From Croceicoccus pelagius (GTDB taxonomy: Bacteria; Pseudomonadota; Alphaproteobacteria; Sphingomonadales; Sphingomonadaceae): 64,000 nt of DNA. Numbering within the stretch: position 1 is the first letter of the stretch; each line of letters opens with the position of its first letter. Under the pieces are notes generated by a model. It ran no database searches. It had not been told where the DNA came from and worked only from the letters and a program-made list of their open reading frames with translations. Both the position numbers and the translations under genes were made by a program. Location of the stretch: contig NZ_LYWY01000039.1 in NCBI RefSeq assembly GCF_001661915.1, positions 434,001 to 498,000 on the forward strand, in the 5' to 3' direction. Shown here piece by piece: positions 30,528-41,400 of this stretch.

Positions 30528-33500
30528 ATGCGAAGCGACAAGTCGCTTTTCGGCCGTTGGTCCGTTCGTGCGGGATTCGCGCTGGCTGGGGCTATCGCCT
30601 CGGCCCAGCCCGCCATGGCGCATTCTTCGCCGCTTTTGGCCGACAGTTTTCCGGTAGGATCGGGCGCAGAGGCGCTTTGCCAGGTGCAAAGTCGCGGTGA
30701 CAGTCCGCTGCTTGCCAACCCGTTCGACCGCGCATGGGCCGTCGTGTGCCGCGATACCGCGCTTCCCGTGGCGCGCATCTACGCCCTTCGCGGCGATGAC
30801 GCGATTTCGCGCATCGCCGCCAATCGCAAGGAATTCACTTGCCCCGAAGGCACGCCCGAAGTGCCTTCGACTCTTGTCGACGGCGCTACGCAGCGGCAGT
30901 GCCTAGGCTCGCGGACAGGTCTTCCCTATACGGTCGTGACGCTGGGCGACGGCAAGGCGAAGTGGGTGGCGGAAGGTTATACCGCCTACGAAAGCGCGCT
31001 CGAACTCGCGCTGAAATCGCTGTTGGAGGATCGTCTGGTCCCCGGCGAGGTCACCGTGGCCACGGCCTCGGTCGCCGATAGCGAGGCTTTCGCCCGAATC
31101 CAGGCCCAGACGCTGGACCCGCGCGCAGCGCTGGCCGAAGGGTATCGTCGCAACAATGCGGGCGACTATGCCGATGCGGCGGCATTCTTCGAACAACTCG
31201 GCATGCGCGATACTGACGCGGTCGGCGCTTCGCAGACGGAATATCTTGCCAATACCGCGCTGCAGCGGTCGAACCTTGGCCAATTTACCGAGGCGGAAAT
31301 CTTGTTCTCGCAGGCCGATGCCTTGCCCGCGACCGACCCGATTACCGAGCGCAAGCTGCGTAATTTCGAGGCGATCCATCAGCTTAATCGCGGCGAATAC
31401 GCCGCCGCGATCGAACGGCTGGCCCGTCCCTTGCGCGTGTCGATCGCGCCTGGGGGGCAGCAGCTTCGGCAGGACCTGACGCTCACGCCGCCGCTGACCA
31501 GCCGCATCAACGCGGGCGATCCGATCCTCGAGGCGCTGGGCGTCGTCGACGATCTGAAGCTGACCGAGGTGGAGCACGCGACGATCCTCGACGCGCAGGC
31601 GGATCACTTGCGTGGTTCGGCGCTCTATTACCTTGGCCAGACGGCAGAAGCGGAAGCCGCGCTCAATCTTGCCCAGCGCCGCGTGGTCGGCGTGCGCAAC
31701 GGGCGGGTCGTGTCGATCATCCGCATGCGCGGCCAGATCCTTTCGCAACTGGCCCGCATGGCCGAGGATCGCGGCGATTTCGGGCGGGCGGAAAGCCTGC
31801 TGGATTCGGCGGTCTCGATGATCGCGGTTCAGTATCCCGAAACGCGCAGCCTCGCCGCCGCACAGGCGCAGCTGGCTGCGTTCTACGCGCGGCATGGCCG
31901 CGTGCCCGAGGCTTCGGCGCTATACCGCGAGATCGTGGACCGTTCGCTCGAACGTACTGATGGCCTGACCGGACTTGCCGGACAGATGTCGCCCTGGTTC
32001 GACATTCTCGCCGCGCGTATGACCACCGATCCTGCCGCTTCGGCCGATTTCCTTGCCGCCGCGCAGATCCTGATGCGCCCCGGTGTCGCCGATACGCAGG
32101 CGGTGCTGGCCCGCGAACTTTCGGCCGGCGATGATGAGGCCGCGCGCCTGTTCCGTCAGTCGGTGAGCCTCAACCGCTCGCTCGAACGTCTGCGGGTGGA
32201 ACGTGCGGCGCTGGCCCGGCTGGATGGCGCCGATGCCCGTCCGCAGCAGCTCCGCGCGGTGGAGCGCGAGCTCGCCAAGCTGGAAGAGCAGGCGCAGAAT
32301 ACGACCGTCGCGCTCAACTACTATTCCCGGTACCGCGCCGTCGCACAGCGCCACATCGGTGAGGGCGAGCTTCAGAAGGTGCTGTCGCCGGGCGAGGTCT
32401 ATGCCAAGATCGCGGTGCTGGAAGACGATGTCTTCGTTTATGTCGCAGGTACCGATTTCGCGACTGGATACCGCGCGGGAATAAGTAGCCGCGCCATGGC
32501 GACCAAGGTGCGCGAAATCCGCGACACGATCTCGAAGTTCGAGGATGGACTCTACCTCACCGCGCCATTCGACGTAGAAGGCGCGCGCGAGCTTTACGTC
32601 GCGCTTTTCGGGCCGGTTTCGGGCCGGATCAAGGGGGCGAGCCACGTGATCTTCGAGCCCGACGGCGCGATGCTGCAACTGCCCGCCAACCTGCTGATCG
32701 CCGACGGTGACACGGTGCAGGAATATGTCGTCGCGATGGAGGCGCCCGACGCCGATCCGTTCGACGTGACGATGATCGACTGGATGGGCCGCGACCGCAT
32801 GATCTCTACCGCGGTGTCGGCGCGCGCCTTTGCCGATGCGCGCTCGCTGCCGTCTTCAGACGCGCCGCAAAGCTACCTCGGCATGGGCAGCAATGCGACC
32901 GTGGGCGATACGCCTGCAGGACATACCGGCATTCGCGGATCGTCGGGCGTTACCGCGCAGGATTGCGAATGGCCGCTGGCGGAATGGAACAACCCGATCT
33001 CAGCCGCCGAACTGCTGACCGCTACGACGCTGGTCGGCGGCGGCACCGATCTGATGACGGGGGCGGACTTCACCGACACCGCGATCAAGTCGCGCGAGGA
33101 CCTGTCGAACTTCCGCATCCTGCATTTCGCGACGCACGGCCTCGTCACGCCTCCGGGGCCGAGCTGTCCGACGCGTCCTGCGCTGTTGACCAGCTTCGGC
33201 GGCGAAGACTCCGATGGTCTTCTGAGCTTCTCGGAAATCTTTGACCTGAAGCTCGATGCCGATCTCGTGATCCTCTCCGCCTGCGACACGGCGGCTGCGG
33301 CCGACGTTGCAACGACGCGCGCGGCGGGTCTCGGTTCGGGCGGCGGCACGGCGCTCGACGGGCTGGTGCGTAGCTTTGTGGGTGCTGGCGGGCGCGCGGT
33401 TCTGGCCTCGCACTGGCCCGCGCCTGACGATTTCGGGGCGACGACAAAGCTGATGGAGGGCCTGTTCGAAGGGCAGGGCCAGACGCTGGGCCATGCGCTG

Positions 33501-33614
33501 CTCGATGCACAGCAGGCGTTGATGAACGATCCGCTGACTTCGCACCCCTATTACTGGTCGGGCTTTGCCATCGTCGGCGACGCGGCACGCCCGCTGCTCA
33601 ACCTGGGCGGCTGA
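30528..33614 (+). CDS. Exported TPR-CHAT caspase-like protein
   Basis: A 1028-residue protein. It has a signal peptide (residues 1-31, ending QPAMA), a unique region, TPR-like helical repeats at about residues 190-540 and a C-terminal CHAT domain (about 700-1028). The CHAT catalytic dyad is present: H870 in LHFATHGLV and C919 in ILSACDTA. CHAT proteases are clan CD relatives of caspases and separase. The signal peptide places it in the periplasm or outside. GGGGGA precedes the ATG. First gene of a five-gene run with a cyclase and a two-partner secretion pair. The likely role is maturation or release of the secreted TpsA, or signalling; this is inference. Confidence 0.85.
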   Translation: MRSDKSLFGRWSVRAGFALAGAIASAQPAMAHSSPLLADSFPVGSGAEALCQVQSRGDSPLLANPFDRAWAVVCRDTALPVARIYALRGDDAISRIAANRKEFTCPEGTPEVPSTLVDGATQRQCLGSRTGLPYTVVTLGDGKAKWVAEGYTAYESALELALKSLLEDRLVPGEVTVATASVADSEAFARIQAQTLDPRAALAEGYRRNNAGDYADAAAFFEQLGMRDTDAVGASQTEYLANTALQRSNLGQFTEAEILFSQADALPATDPITERKLRNFEAIHQLNRGEYAAAIERLARPLRVSIAPGGQQLRQDLTLTPPLTSRINAGDPILEALGVVDDLKLTEVEHATILDAQADHLRGSALYYLGQTAEAEAALNLAQRRVVGVRNGRVVSIIRMRGQILSQLARMAEDRGDFGRAESLLDSAVSMIAVQYPETRSLAAAQAQLAAFYARHGRVPEASALYREIVDRSLERTDGLTGLAGQMSPWFDILAARMTTDPAASADFLAAAQILMRPGVADTQAVLARELSAGDDEAARLFRQSVSLNRSLERLRVERAALARLDGADARPQQLRAVERELAKLEEQAQNTTVALNYYSRYRAVAQRHIGEGELQKVLSPGEVYAKIAVLEDDVFVYVAGTDFATGYRAGISSRAMATKVREIRDTISKFEDGLYLTAPFDVEGARELYVALFGPVSGRIKGASHVIFEPDGAMLQLPANLLIADGDTVQEYVVAMEAPDADPFDVTMIDWMGRDRMISTAVSARAFADARSLPSSDAPQSYLGMGSNATVGDTPAGHTGIRGSSGVTAQDCEWPLAEWNNPISAAELLTATTLVGGGTDLMTGADFTDTAIKSREDLSNFRILHFATHGLVTPPGPSCPTRPALLTSFGGEDSDGLLSFSEIFDLKLDADLVILSACDTAAAADVATTRAAGLGSGGGTALDGLVRSFVGAGGRAVLASHWPAPDDFGATTKLMEGLFEGQGQTLGHALLDAQQALMNDPLTSHPYYWSGFAIVGDAARPLLNLGG

Positions 33615-33656
33615 GACAGGGGAAGGGCGTAGATCCGAAGGGAGCGAGAGGGCACG

Positions 33657-35768
33657 ATGCCGGATACGCAGACATCGACGGGCGAAACGCGGGTGCGGCG
33701 GTCCTTGGGCCGCACGTTGCGCCAGCTCGGCTCGACGCGTGTCGTGATCGCGGTCCTGCTGATGGTGATCGGCGTCATCATCGCGTTCGGCAGCTGGAAA
33801 CTCCCGCTGCTGCGCGATGCGGAGCGTGCCCTGTACGACGTCCGTGCGGTGACCGCGGCAAAGGCGGTAGATACCGACCAGCGCATCGTGCTTGTCGTCT
33901 ATACCGACGACACCAACCGCGCCCGAGGCCAGATTTCGCCGGTGGACCGTACCGTGCTGGCCGAAGCGCTGGCCAATATCGACAAGATGGGCGCGCGCGG
34001 GATCGGCATCGACGTCCTGTTCGATTCCCCGCAGGACGACGATCCGCTGCTGCAGCAGGTCATGTCCGAGATGAAGACGCCGCTGTGGCTCGCCTATGCG
34101 ACGAACAGGACCAACCCCGAGGCGATCACGTTCGAGCAGCAGCAGGATCTCGATGCGTGGCACGGGGAAGTGCAGTCCGATGTCGTGCGCTCGACCTCTA
34201 TTCTTCTCGAAACCGACAGCGACGGCGTCGCACGCCGCTGGCCGCGTCACTACGCATCGCTGCCGCCGCTGATGAGCCTTGCGCTGACGCAGGGCGGTCC
34301 GGACGCGGCACCGGGGTTTGAAGGCTATACCGGCCCCATCCGCTACCGCGTTCCGATGAGTTCCGACCGGCCCGTTTTCGACAAGGTGCCGATCGATATC
34401 CTGGCAGATCCGGCAACGGCGGAGTTCATGGCCGATCTCATCGCCGACCGATACGTCATGATCGGCGGGGACTTTGCCGATTTCGACCAGTTCGATACGC
34501 CGTTTACGCGGACCGGCAATCCCGTGACGGGCGAGTCGCAGACCATCGGGGTCGAGATCCACGCCCAGATGCTGGCGCAATTGCTCGACCGCGAAATGCC
34601 GATGGTTCTGTCGAAGTGGCTGATCTGGCTGCTGGCCATCCTCGCGGTCACTATGGGCGCGGCCAGCGCTGCGCCGCAAGGTGGCGGTCCGGCAATCGGG
34701 CTCGCCATGATCCTGCAGTTCTCGATCTTTCTCGTCCTCCCGTTTCTATTCGAGAAGTGGGGCTACAACACTTACGATCTGCCCTCGATCGGGTGGGTCG
34801 GCGGATGGTTGCTGGGCTATCTCGCGGTGGCCTCGGCCCTGCGGTTTATCGGCCAGGCAGAGCGTGAATTCGCGACTGGCGCGCTGGGCAAATATCTGCC
34901 GAAATCGGTCGCGGGCGAAATCCTGCGCAATCCAGAGCGCCTGCAGCTGCACGGCGAGAAGCGCGAGATCTATTGCGTTTTCACCGACCTTGAAGGCTTT
35001 ACCAAGCTGACTCACGCGGTCGAACCTGAGGTCATCGCCAGTCTGCTGAACGACTATCTCGACCGGCTTTCGGCGGTGGTGCTGAAATATGGCGGCACGC
35101 TCGACAAGTTCGTCGGCGATGCGGTCGTCGCCTTCTGGGGCGCGCCGATCGCGAAGCCCGACGACGGCTACCGCGCCGCGATGGCGGCCTGGGCGATGTA
35201 CGAGGCGGGTGAGGAATTTCGCAAGGCCGTGCCCGAAGGCGTGCCACCGATCGGTCGTACGCGCGTCGGGCTCCACTATGGCGAGGCGATCGTCGGCAAT
35301 TTTGGCGGAGAGGGGCGTATCCAGTACACTGCGCTCGGCGACGCGATGAACACCGCGGCCCGGCTGGAAGCGGCGAACAAGGCACTCGACACGACGGTGC
35401 TGGCCAGCGCCGAAGTGGTCGAAAATCTGCGAACGTCGGACATCATCGACTGGTTCGTGCCGATGGGCCGTGTGACGCTGAGGGGACGTTCAACCCCGGT
35501 CGAGATCTACGAACCGCGCCCCGATGCCAGCGTGGAAGATCGCGCGGCAATCGCCGCACTTGTCGCGGCACATGCCGATGGCGATGTCGATGCTGTGAAC
35601 CGCTTCACAGACGAACTGGGCCGAATCGGACAAAGGGAAACTGCGGCAGGCGATGTCGCGCAGGCAGAAGGGCCGACCGGCCCGTCACCGCTGGGAATAC
35701 GTTCGCTGCACAACCTTGTACAAAGGCTGCGGCAGACAAGTGGAGGAGAAAGTTATGTCCTTGGTTGA
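33657..35768 (+). CDS. CHASE2-domain class III adenylate/guanylate cyclase
   Basis: A 703-residue membrane protein. One N-terminal helix (about 28-48) precedes a periplasmic CHASE2 sensor domain (about 50-315; RIVLVVYTDD, GARGIGIDVLFD), then come three helices (about 320-400) and a cytoplasmic cyclase domain (about 430-620). Metal-binding Asp are D444 (FTDLEGFT) and D488 (GDAVVAFWG). The transition-state Asn/Arg pair is N565 and R569 (LGDAMNTAARLE). All catalytic residues are present, so it should be active, more likely on ATP (LGD at the base-recognition position). The stimulus is unknown. GAGAGGG precedes the start. Sits 42 bases after the CHAT gene. Confidence 0.9.
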   Translation: MPDTQTSTGETRVRRSLGRTLRQLGSTRVVIAVLLMVIGVIIAFGSWKLPLLRDAERALYDVRAVTAAKAVDTDQRIVLVVYTDDTNRARGQISPVDRTVLAEALANIDKMGARGIGIDVLFDSPQDDDPLLQQVMSEMKTPLWLAYATNRTNPEAITFEQQQDLDAWHGEVQSDVVRSTSILLETDSDGVARRWPRHYASLPPLMSLALTQGGPDAAPGFEGYTGPIRYRVPMSSDRPVFDKVPIDILADPATAEFMADLIADRYVMIGGDFADFDQFDTPFTRTGNPVTGESQTIGVEIHAQMLAQLLDREMPMVLSKWLIWLLAILAVTMGAASAAPQGGGPAIGLAMILQFSIFLVLPFLFEKWGYNTYDLPSIGWVGGWLLGYLAVASALRFIGQAEREFATGALGKYLPKSVAGEILRNPERLQLHGEKREIYCVFTDLEGFTKLTHAVEPEVIASLLNDYLDRLSAVVLKYGGTLDKFVGDAVVAFWGAPIAKPDDGYRAAMAAWAMYEAGEEFRKAVPEGVPPIGRTRVGLHYGEAIVGNFGGEGRIQYTALGDAMNTAARLEAANKALDTTVLASAEVVENLRTSDIIDWFVPMGRVTLRGRSTPVEIYEPRPDASVEDRAAIAALVAAHADGDVDAVNRFTDELGRIGQRETAAGDVAQAEGPTGPSPLGIRSLHNLVQRLRQTSGGESYVLG

Positions 35769-36555
35769 GCGCAAGCTTACGCGCGGCCTTCTGGGAGCGG
35801 TCGCCGCTCTCTCGGTGCTGGGAACGGCATCGGTTGCCGCAGCGCAGTCCGTGGTCCTTCGCGCAACGGGGCCGTCCTCCAAGACCTATCCGGCCGGCAA
35901 GAAGCTGGCCGCTAACAGCGAGATCGTGCTGAAGTCGGGCGACGTCGTCACCGTGCTCGACAAGGCGGGCACGCGCGTCCTGCGCGGTCCGGGCAAGATC
36001 AAGCTGGACGGCGCGGTCGTGCGCGACCGTACCGGCTCGCAGCGGGTGGCCGATCTGGTTTCGGGCGGGACGGGTGCGCGGGCGCGGACCGGGGCCGTGC
36101 GCGGCGCCGGCAGCGGTGCGGCTTCGGCGACGCACACCGGCCCGACCAACATCTGGCAGATCGACAGCACGAAGGGCGGTACGTGGTGCGTCGCAGATCC
36201 GGCACGGCTGGTCTTCTGGCGGCCCGACCGTGTCGAGGCGGTGACCGGCAAGGTAACGGGCCAGGCGGGTTCGTCCGACATCGCGTGGAAGCGCGGCAGC
36301 GCGCTCAAGCTCTGGCCGCAGGATCTGGCGGTCGTCGACAATGCGACCTACACGCTTGAAATGCCGGGCGAGGCGCCGGTGACGATCATCACCCGTGTTC
36401 TGCCGCAAGTGCCGACCGACGACGCGACGGCGGTGTTCTCGATGCTGAACGATGCCGGCTGCGAGGCGCAGCGCGACCTGCTGGTCGAGGCCGCTTACGC
36501 CGATGCAGAAGCGATGGCCGAGACGCCGGAAGACGAAAGCGACAGCGAGGACTGA
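35755..36555 (+). CDS. Small secreted FecR-like protein of the TPS cluster
   Basis: A 266-residue protein with a signal peptide (about residues 1-29, ending SVAAAQ). Residues 30-95 form a beta-rich segment (KLAANSEIVLKSGDVVTVLDKAGTRVLRGPG) that resembles the FecR or SH3-like periplasmic domain, but the match is weak. A Gly/Ala/Arg-rich linker and a second beta-rich part follow, and the tail is acidic. GGAGGAG sits at ideal distance before the ATG at 35755, and the gene overlaps the cyclase by 14 bases, so it is coupled to it. Similar small exported proteins accompany CHAT/CHASE2 genes in other bacteria; the role is unknown. Confidence 0.65.
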   Translation: MSLVERKLTRGLLGAVAALSVLGTASVAAAQSVVLRATGPSSKTYPAGKKLAANSEIVLKSGDVVTVLDKAGTRVLRGPGKIKLDGAVVRDRTGSQRVADLVSGGTGARARTGAVRGAGSGAASATHTGPTNIWQIDSTKGGTWCVADPARLVFWRPDRVEAVTGKVTGQAGSSDIAWKRGSALKLWPQDLAVVDNATYTLEMPGEAPVTIITRVLPQVPTDDATAVFSMLNDAGCEAQRDLLVEAAYADAEAMAETPEDESDSED

Positions 36556-36566
36556 TGCTCTCAACG

Positions 36567-36589
36567 CGTACCCGTTCGCTGCGGGTACG
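36567..36589. other. Intergenic hairpin before tpsB
   Basis: An eight-base perfect stem, CGTACCCG (36567-36574) with CGGGTACG (36582-36589), around a seven-base loop lies in the 85-base gap between the FecR-like gene and the TpsB gene. No U-run follows, so it may be an mRNA processing or attenuation structure rather than a true terminator. Confidence 0.5.
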
Positions 36590-36640
36590 ATTGGAATTAC
36601 GGGGAAGCGCGGGATTTGGGGCCGCGCTGCGGGAGGCAAG

Positions 36641-38428
36641 ATGAATAGAGTGAAGACCGGGCGCGCGATAGCGGCAATGGCGCTGGCAGGCACCGCGATG
36701 ATGCCCGCGATCGCCATGGCGCAGGCGTCCGACGTGGCCTTGCCGACGCGTGAGGAGATCGAACGCGGCGTGGTGCAGGGCGCGATCGGCGACCTCGATA
36801 ACTCCGCTCTCGATGCGGGCGACGTCGAACGCGCGCCGTGCCCGCTGGCCGCGCCCGAGTTTGCCGACATTTCCTTCACGCTCAGCAATGTCGTCTTCAC
36901 CGGCCTCGAACCTTTCCCCGAAGGTGTCGACCTGTCGGGTGCTTGGGTTGGCATGGCGGGGCAGACGATGCCGGTCGCCGCGGTGTGCGAAATCCGCGAC
37001 CGCGCCGCGACGATGCTGCGCAGCATGGGCTATCTTGCCGCGGTGCAGGTGCCGCCGCAAAGGATCGAGGACGGCACGCTGCGGCTGGACGTTCTGGCAG
37101 CGCGGATCACGCGGCTTCAGATCAAGGGCGACGCAGGGCCGAACGAGGGTATCCTGCTGCGCTATCTCTCGCCGCTCACCGAACAGTCGGTGTTCAACAC
37201 GGCAGAGGCGGAGCGCACGTTGCTGCTCACCCGCGACCTGCCCGGCGTCGATGCGCGGCTTGCGCTGCGCCCCATCGACGGGAAGCCCGGCGAGCTTGTC
37301 GGTGAAGTCTCGGTCCGCCGCATTCCGTGGAGCGCCGATGCGCTCGTCCAGAATTTCGGCAGCAGCGCGACGGGTCCGTGGTCGATCCTTGGCCGCGTCC
37401 GCTTTGCGGGCCAGACGGGCATGGGCGACGCGACCACGCTGTCCCTCGTCACCTCGTCCGATTTCGACGAACAGATCGTATTCCAGATCGGGCACGAAAT
37501 GCGCCTTGGTCGCGATGGTCTGCGCCTTGCCGGTGATTTCACTTATGCCGAAACGCGGCCCACCGTCGGCGGACAGAACCCGTTCAGTTCCGAAACCGTG
37601 GCGGGGACGATCCGCGCCGACTATCCCCTGATCCGCAGCCGTACGCGCAACCTGTTCCTTGGCGGCGGGCTCGACATCGTCGACCAGGAAGTGATGTTCG
37701 GCAGCGCGACGCTGACTGAGGACAAGCTGCGGGTCGCGTGGCTGCGCGCCGATTACGCGACGATCGACGGCATGAGCGCAAGCGGACGCGGCGGCTATTC
37801 CGCGCTCGAACCGCACTTTGGCGTGTCCGGCGGCGTTGAGGTTCGACAGGGTCTCAACATCTTCGGGGCGAGCACCGATTGCTCGAAGAACTTCGACAAG
37901 TGTCTTGGCGCTGGCGAGGAGTTTACCAGCCGCCTCGACGGCGATCCCACCGCCTTCGTGCTGCGCGCTGACGCCAACGTTACCTATCGGCCCGATCCGC
38001 GCTTCACGATCGCGTTCCAGCCGCGCGCGCAGTGGGCGCCGAATGCCCTGCTGTCCTACGAGGAATTTTCGGGCGGCAATTACACCATCGGGCGCGGCTA
38101 TGATCCGGGCGCGGTTCTGGGCGACTCTGCGCTCGGGTTCCGGTCAGAGCTGCGTTACGGCTCGGCATGGCCCGAGGTCGCAGGGGGCCACGCGGTGCAG
38201 CCTTACGCCTTCTTCGACGCGGGATGGTTCTGGAACCACGATGCCGGCTTCGACGAATTGGGCGCCGAAAAGCTCTTTTCCGCAGGCGCGGGTGCACGCG
38301 CCAATTTCATGGACCGGTTCCGGCTCGACGCGGCGCTTGCCGTGCCGCTGCGCGATACGCGGTTCGACGACGGCGCGAAGGGCGACTGGCGCGCGCTTCT
38401 CAGCCTTTCCGTGCTGCTGGCGCAGTGA
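36641..38428 (+). CDS. TpsB outer-membrane transporter (ShlB/FhaC/HecB family)
   Basis: A 595-residue Omp85-superfamily protein that exports its TpsA partner. It shows a signal peptide (about 1-28), a POTRA-type region at about 55-150 (FADISFTLSNVVFTGLEPF), a further periplasmic domain and a C-terminal barrel. The loop-6 signature appears as IGRGYDPG with R485-G486-Y487, and the C terminus ends LSVLLAQ rather than in Phe. GGGAGG precedes the ATG at 36641. It lies 11 bases upstream of the tpsA-like gene, which is its obvious substrate. Confidence 0.9.
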   Translation: MNRVKTGRAIAAMALAGTAMMPAIAMAQASDVALPTREEIERGVVQGAIGDLDNSALDAGDVERAPCPLAAPEFADISFTLSNVVFTGLEPFPEGVDLSGAWVGMAGQTMPVAAVCEIRDRAATMLRSMGYLAAVQVPPQRIEDGTLRLDVLAARITRLQIKGDAGPNEGILLRYLSPLTEQSVFNTAEAERTLLLTRDLPGVDARLALRPIDGKPGELVGEVSVRRIPWSADALVQNFGSSATGPWSILGRVRFAGQTGMGDATTLSLVTSSDFDEQIVFQIGHEMRLGRDGLRLAGDFTYAETRPTVGGQNPFSSETVAGTIRADYPLIRSRTRNLFLGGGLDIVDQEVMFGSATLTEDKLRVAWLRADYATIDGMSASGRGGYSALEPHFGVSGGVEVRQGLNIFGASTDCSKNFDKCLGAGEEFTSRLDGDPTAFVLRADANVTYRPDPRFTIAFQPRAQWAPNALLSYEEFSGGNYTIGRGYDPGAVLGDSALGFRSELRYGSAWPEVAGGHAVQPYAFFDAGWFWNHDAGFDELGAEKLFSAGAGARANFMDRFRLDAALAVPLRDTRFDDGAKGDWRALLSLSVLLAQ

Positions 38429-38439
38429 GGGGCGGGGAT

Positions 38440-41400
38440 ATGGGACGCAATAGTAGGATGCGCAACATGGGGACTTTGGCGATGACGAACACGGTTCGCA
38501 CCACGCGCAAGGCGACACGGTTTGGCCAGCTGATGCTGGGCACATCGGTCGCGGCAGTGGCTCTCGCGGCGATCAGTCCCGCGGACGCGCAGGTCAATGC
38601 GAACGGCGTCGGCCAGTTCGGCACCGACAGCATCGTCAACAATGGCGTGACCACGACAGTCACGATTACGCCGACTGAGACAGAGGCGCTGGTCGACTGG
38701 ACCGCGACCGATGCCGACGTCTTCCTTGACGAGGCATCGACGCTTTCGTTCGAGAGCACCGGCCCGCAGTTCACCGTGCTCAACCGCATCACGCCTGTGG
38801 GCGGCACGACCAACCCGCTCGCCATCGACGGCGTCGTCAGCGCGACCTGGGCGAACGGGCAGGGTAACGTCTGGTTCTACAACCCCAATGGCTTTGTCGT
38901 GGGCGCGCTTGCGACATTCGACGTCAACGGCCTCGTCCTGTCGGCCAGCCCGATCCAGCTGGCTGGCGACGGCACGCTCCCCGATCTCGGCACGCCGATC
39001 ACGTTCGGGCAGGCGCCCAATCCCAATGCGTCGGTCACGTTTTCGCCCCGCGTCGACAGCGATATCGACCTGATCTTCCCGCAGAGCTATCTTGCCGTCG
39101 TCGCCCCCCGCATCCAGCAGAGCGGTAGCGTGAACGTCAACGGCTCGGTCGCCTATGTCGCGGCAGAGGCTGCGACGATGACGATTTCGGCAGGGCTATT
39201 CGACATTACGGTCGATGTCGGCACGACCGATGCGAACGGTATCGTCCACGACGGCGCGACGTTCGGTCCGGCGGGCAATGCCGCCGATCCCAACCACAAC
39301 CAGTACTATCTCGCGGTTCCCAAGAACCAGGCGATGACGATGCTGCTTTCGGGCCTTATGGGCTATGCCCCGGCGGTCGTCGCAGGCGAGGTGGACGGTG
39401 CTATCGTCCTTTCCGCAGGCTATGACGTTGCAGGCGGGCTGCCTGATATCGCCACCGGTTCGGGGTCGAGCTCGATCGCGATCGACGGTCTTACCACGAC
39501 CAGCGCGGTCTTTGGCCTTGCCAGCGACACGATCACGATCAGCGACGCGCTAGGCGCAAACACGTTCCTCGAAGATACTCTGCTTGCCGGATACAGCGCC
39601 GTCGATGTCAACCTTGCGCAGTCGACGGCGGTGCTGGGTTCGCAATCGCTTCTCGCGCAGGGCGACCTCACGCTTGTCGCCGGTTTCGACGATTCGACCA
39701 GCGGGATCGCGACTTTCGATGTCGCTGGTGGCGCAGAGGCACTGGCGTTCGGCAACCTGTCCGTTTTCGGCCGTGGCAGCGTCGATGTCGGCGTCGATAC
39801 CGGCGGACTGATCGCGGCGTTTCAGGATTTCACCCTCGCCAGCATCGTGACCGGTGCGGGTCCGGCCACGGCAGGCGACGTTTCGTTGATCGTCAACGAC
39901 GGCTTCGTCAACGCGACGAACATCAACCTGCAAAGCATCGCCTATAGCGACACTTCGGCCACCGGCGGCAATGTCACTATGGCCACCACGGGGCCGACCG
40001 CCGCGATCGAGACGATCAATATCGCGACCGTCTGGTCAATGGGTCTTGGCGCAGACGGCAATCCCGACGGCGCATTCGGCACCGGCGGCACGGCGCAAGT
40101 GCTGGTTCAGGACGGCCAGATGCTGTTCGGCAGCGATACGGTAGAGGCGGTTACACTCGACATCCGGGCCGATGGCGGCGCAGGCGCTCGTACCGATGCG
40201 GCGGGTGCTATCGGCGGTTCGCAGGGCGGTTCGGCGTTGCTTTCGGTCAGCGGCGGCGACCTGCTGGCCGACGGCATCGCCGTCTTTGCGCGCGGTTTGT
40301 CCTATACCTTGGACGGCGCGCTCCAACCCCTGGGCGGGCGCAGCACGGGCGATGGCTTCGACGCCATCGGCGGCAGCGCGACGGTGTCGGTTACCGGCGG
40401 CACGATCGGTTCGTTCAACTTCCCCGAAGGCGCCGCTCTCGACATTTCGGCGACCGGCTATGGCAGTTCAGCATTCGGCTCTGCCTCGGCGGGCGGAACG
40501 GGCGGAGCGGGGCAGGGCGGCATCGCGCAGTATTTCCAGTCCGGCGGTGTAGCGCAAGTCGCGACGATGGGCGTCAATGCCAGCGGCATGGGCGGCGCAG
40601 GCTCCAACCAGAATGCCGAGGGTGTGGAACCTGTCGGTGACGGCGGCGACGGCATCGGCGGGGCGGCGCTGGTCCAGATCGACGGCGGCACGCTCAACAT
40701 GTTCGGCGGTATCGGCATCCGCGCCGAAGGCAATCCGCGCAGTCCCGATCCCGTCCTGGGCACGCAGGCGGGGCAAGGCGGTTCCGCGCAGGGTAACACG
40801 GCAGGCACCGGCGGCACCGGCACGGGCGGTTCGGCGGCGATGATCGTGAACGGCGGCAACGTGCTGGGCCAGATCGCCAACGGCTTCCCAGCCCCCTTCG
40901 GCGTGATCGTATCGGCAACCGGCTATGGCGGTGCGGGCGGCGGGAACGATCCGTTCTTCTTCACCGCATTCGGCGGCAGCGGAGGCGACGGATTTGGCGG
41001 CGACGCGCTTTATGAATTTGCGGGCGGCTTCAACGAGGCTTCGTTTATCGACATCGAGGCCGCGGGCATCGGCGGTTCCGCAGGCCCTGACGATTCGGGC
41101 GGCAGCAGCGGCCAGTTTGCCGGATCGAACGGCGGTTCGGGCTTTGGCGGCACCGCGACAATGAACATCCTCGCCGACCTCGACGCGACCGCGATCGGGC
41201 TGGGCGGTCAGTCCTACACGGTGGCGGTGGACGGGCTTGGTGCCGACGGCGGCAGCAGTGATACCGGTAACGCGGGCACTGGCGGCAACGGCACGGCGGG
41301 ACAGCTCGCTGTCATCGCGGACGGCGCGGCGTTCACGTTCGACGGGTTGTTCCTCTACGCCTACGGCGACGGCGGCTGGGGCGGCGACGCCAGCGGTACC

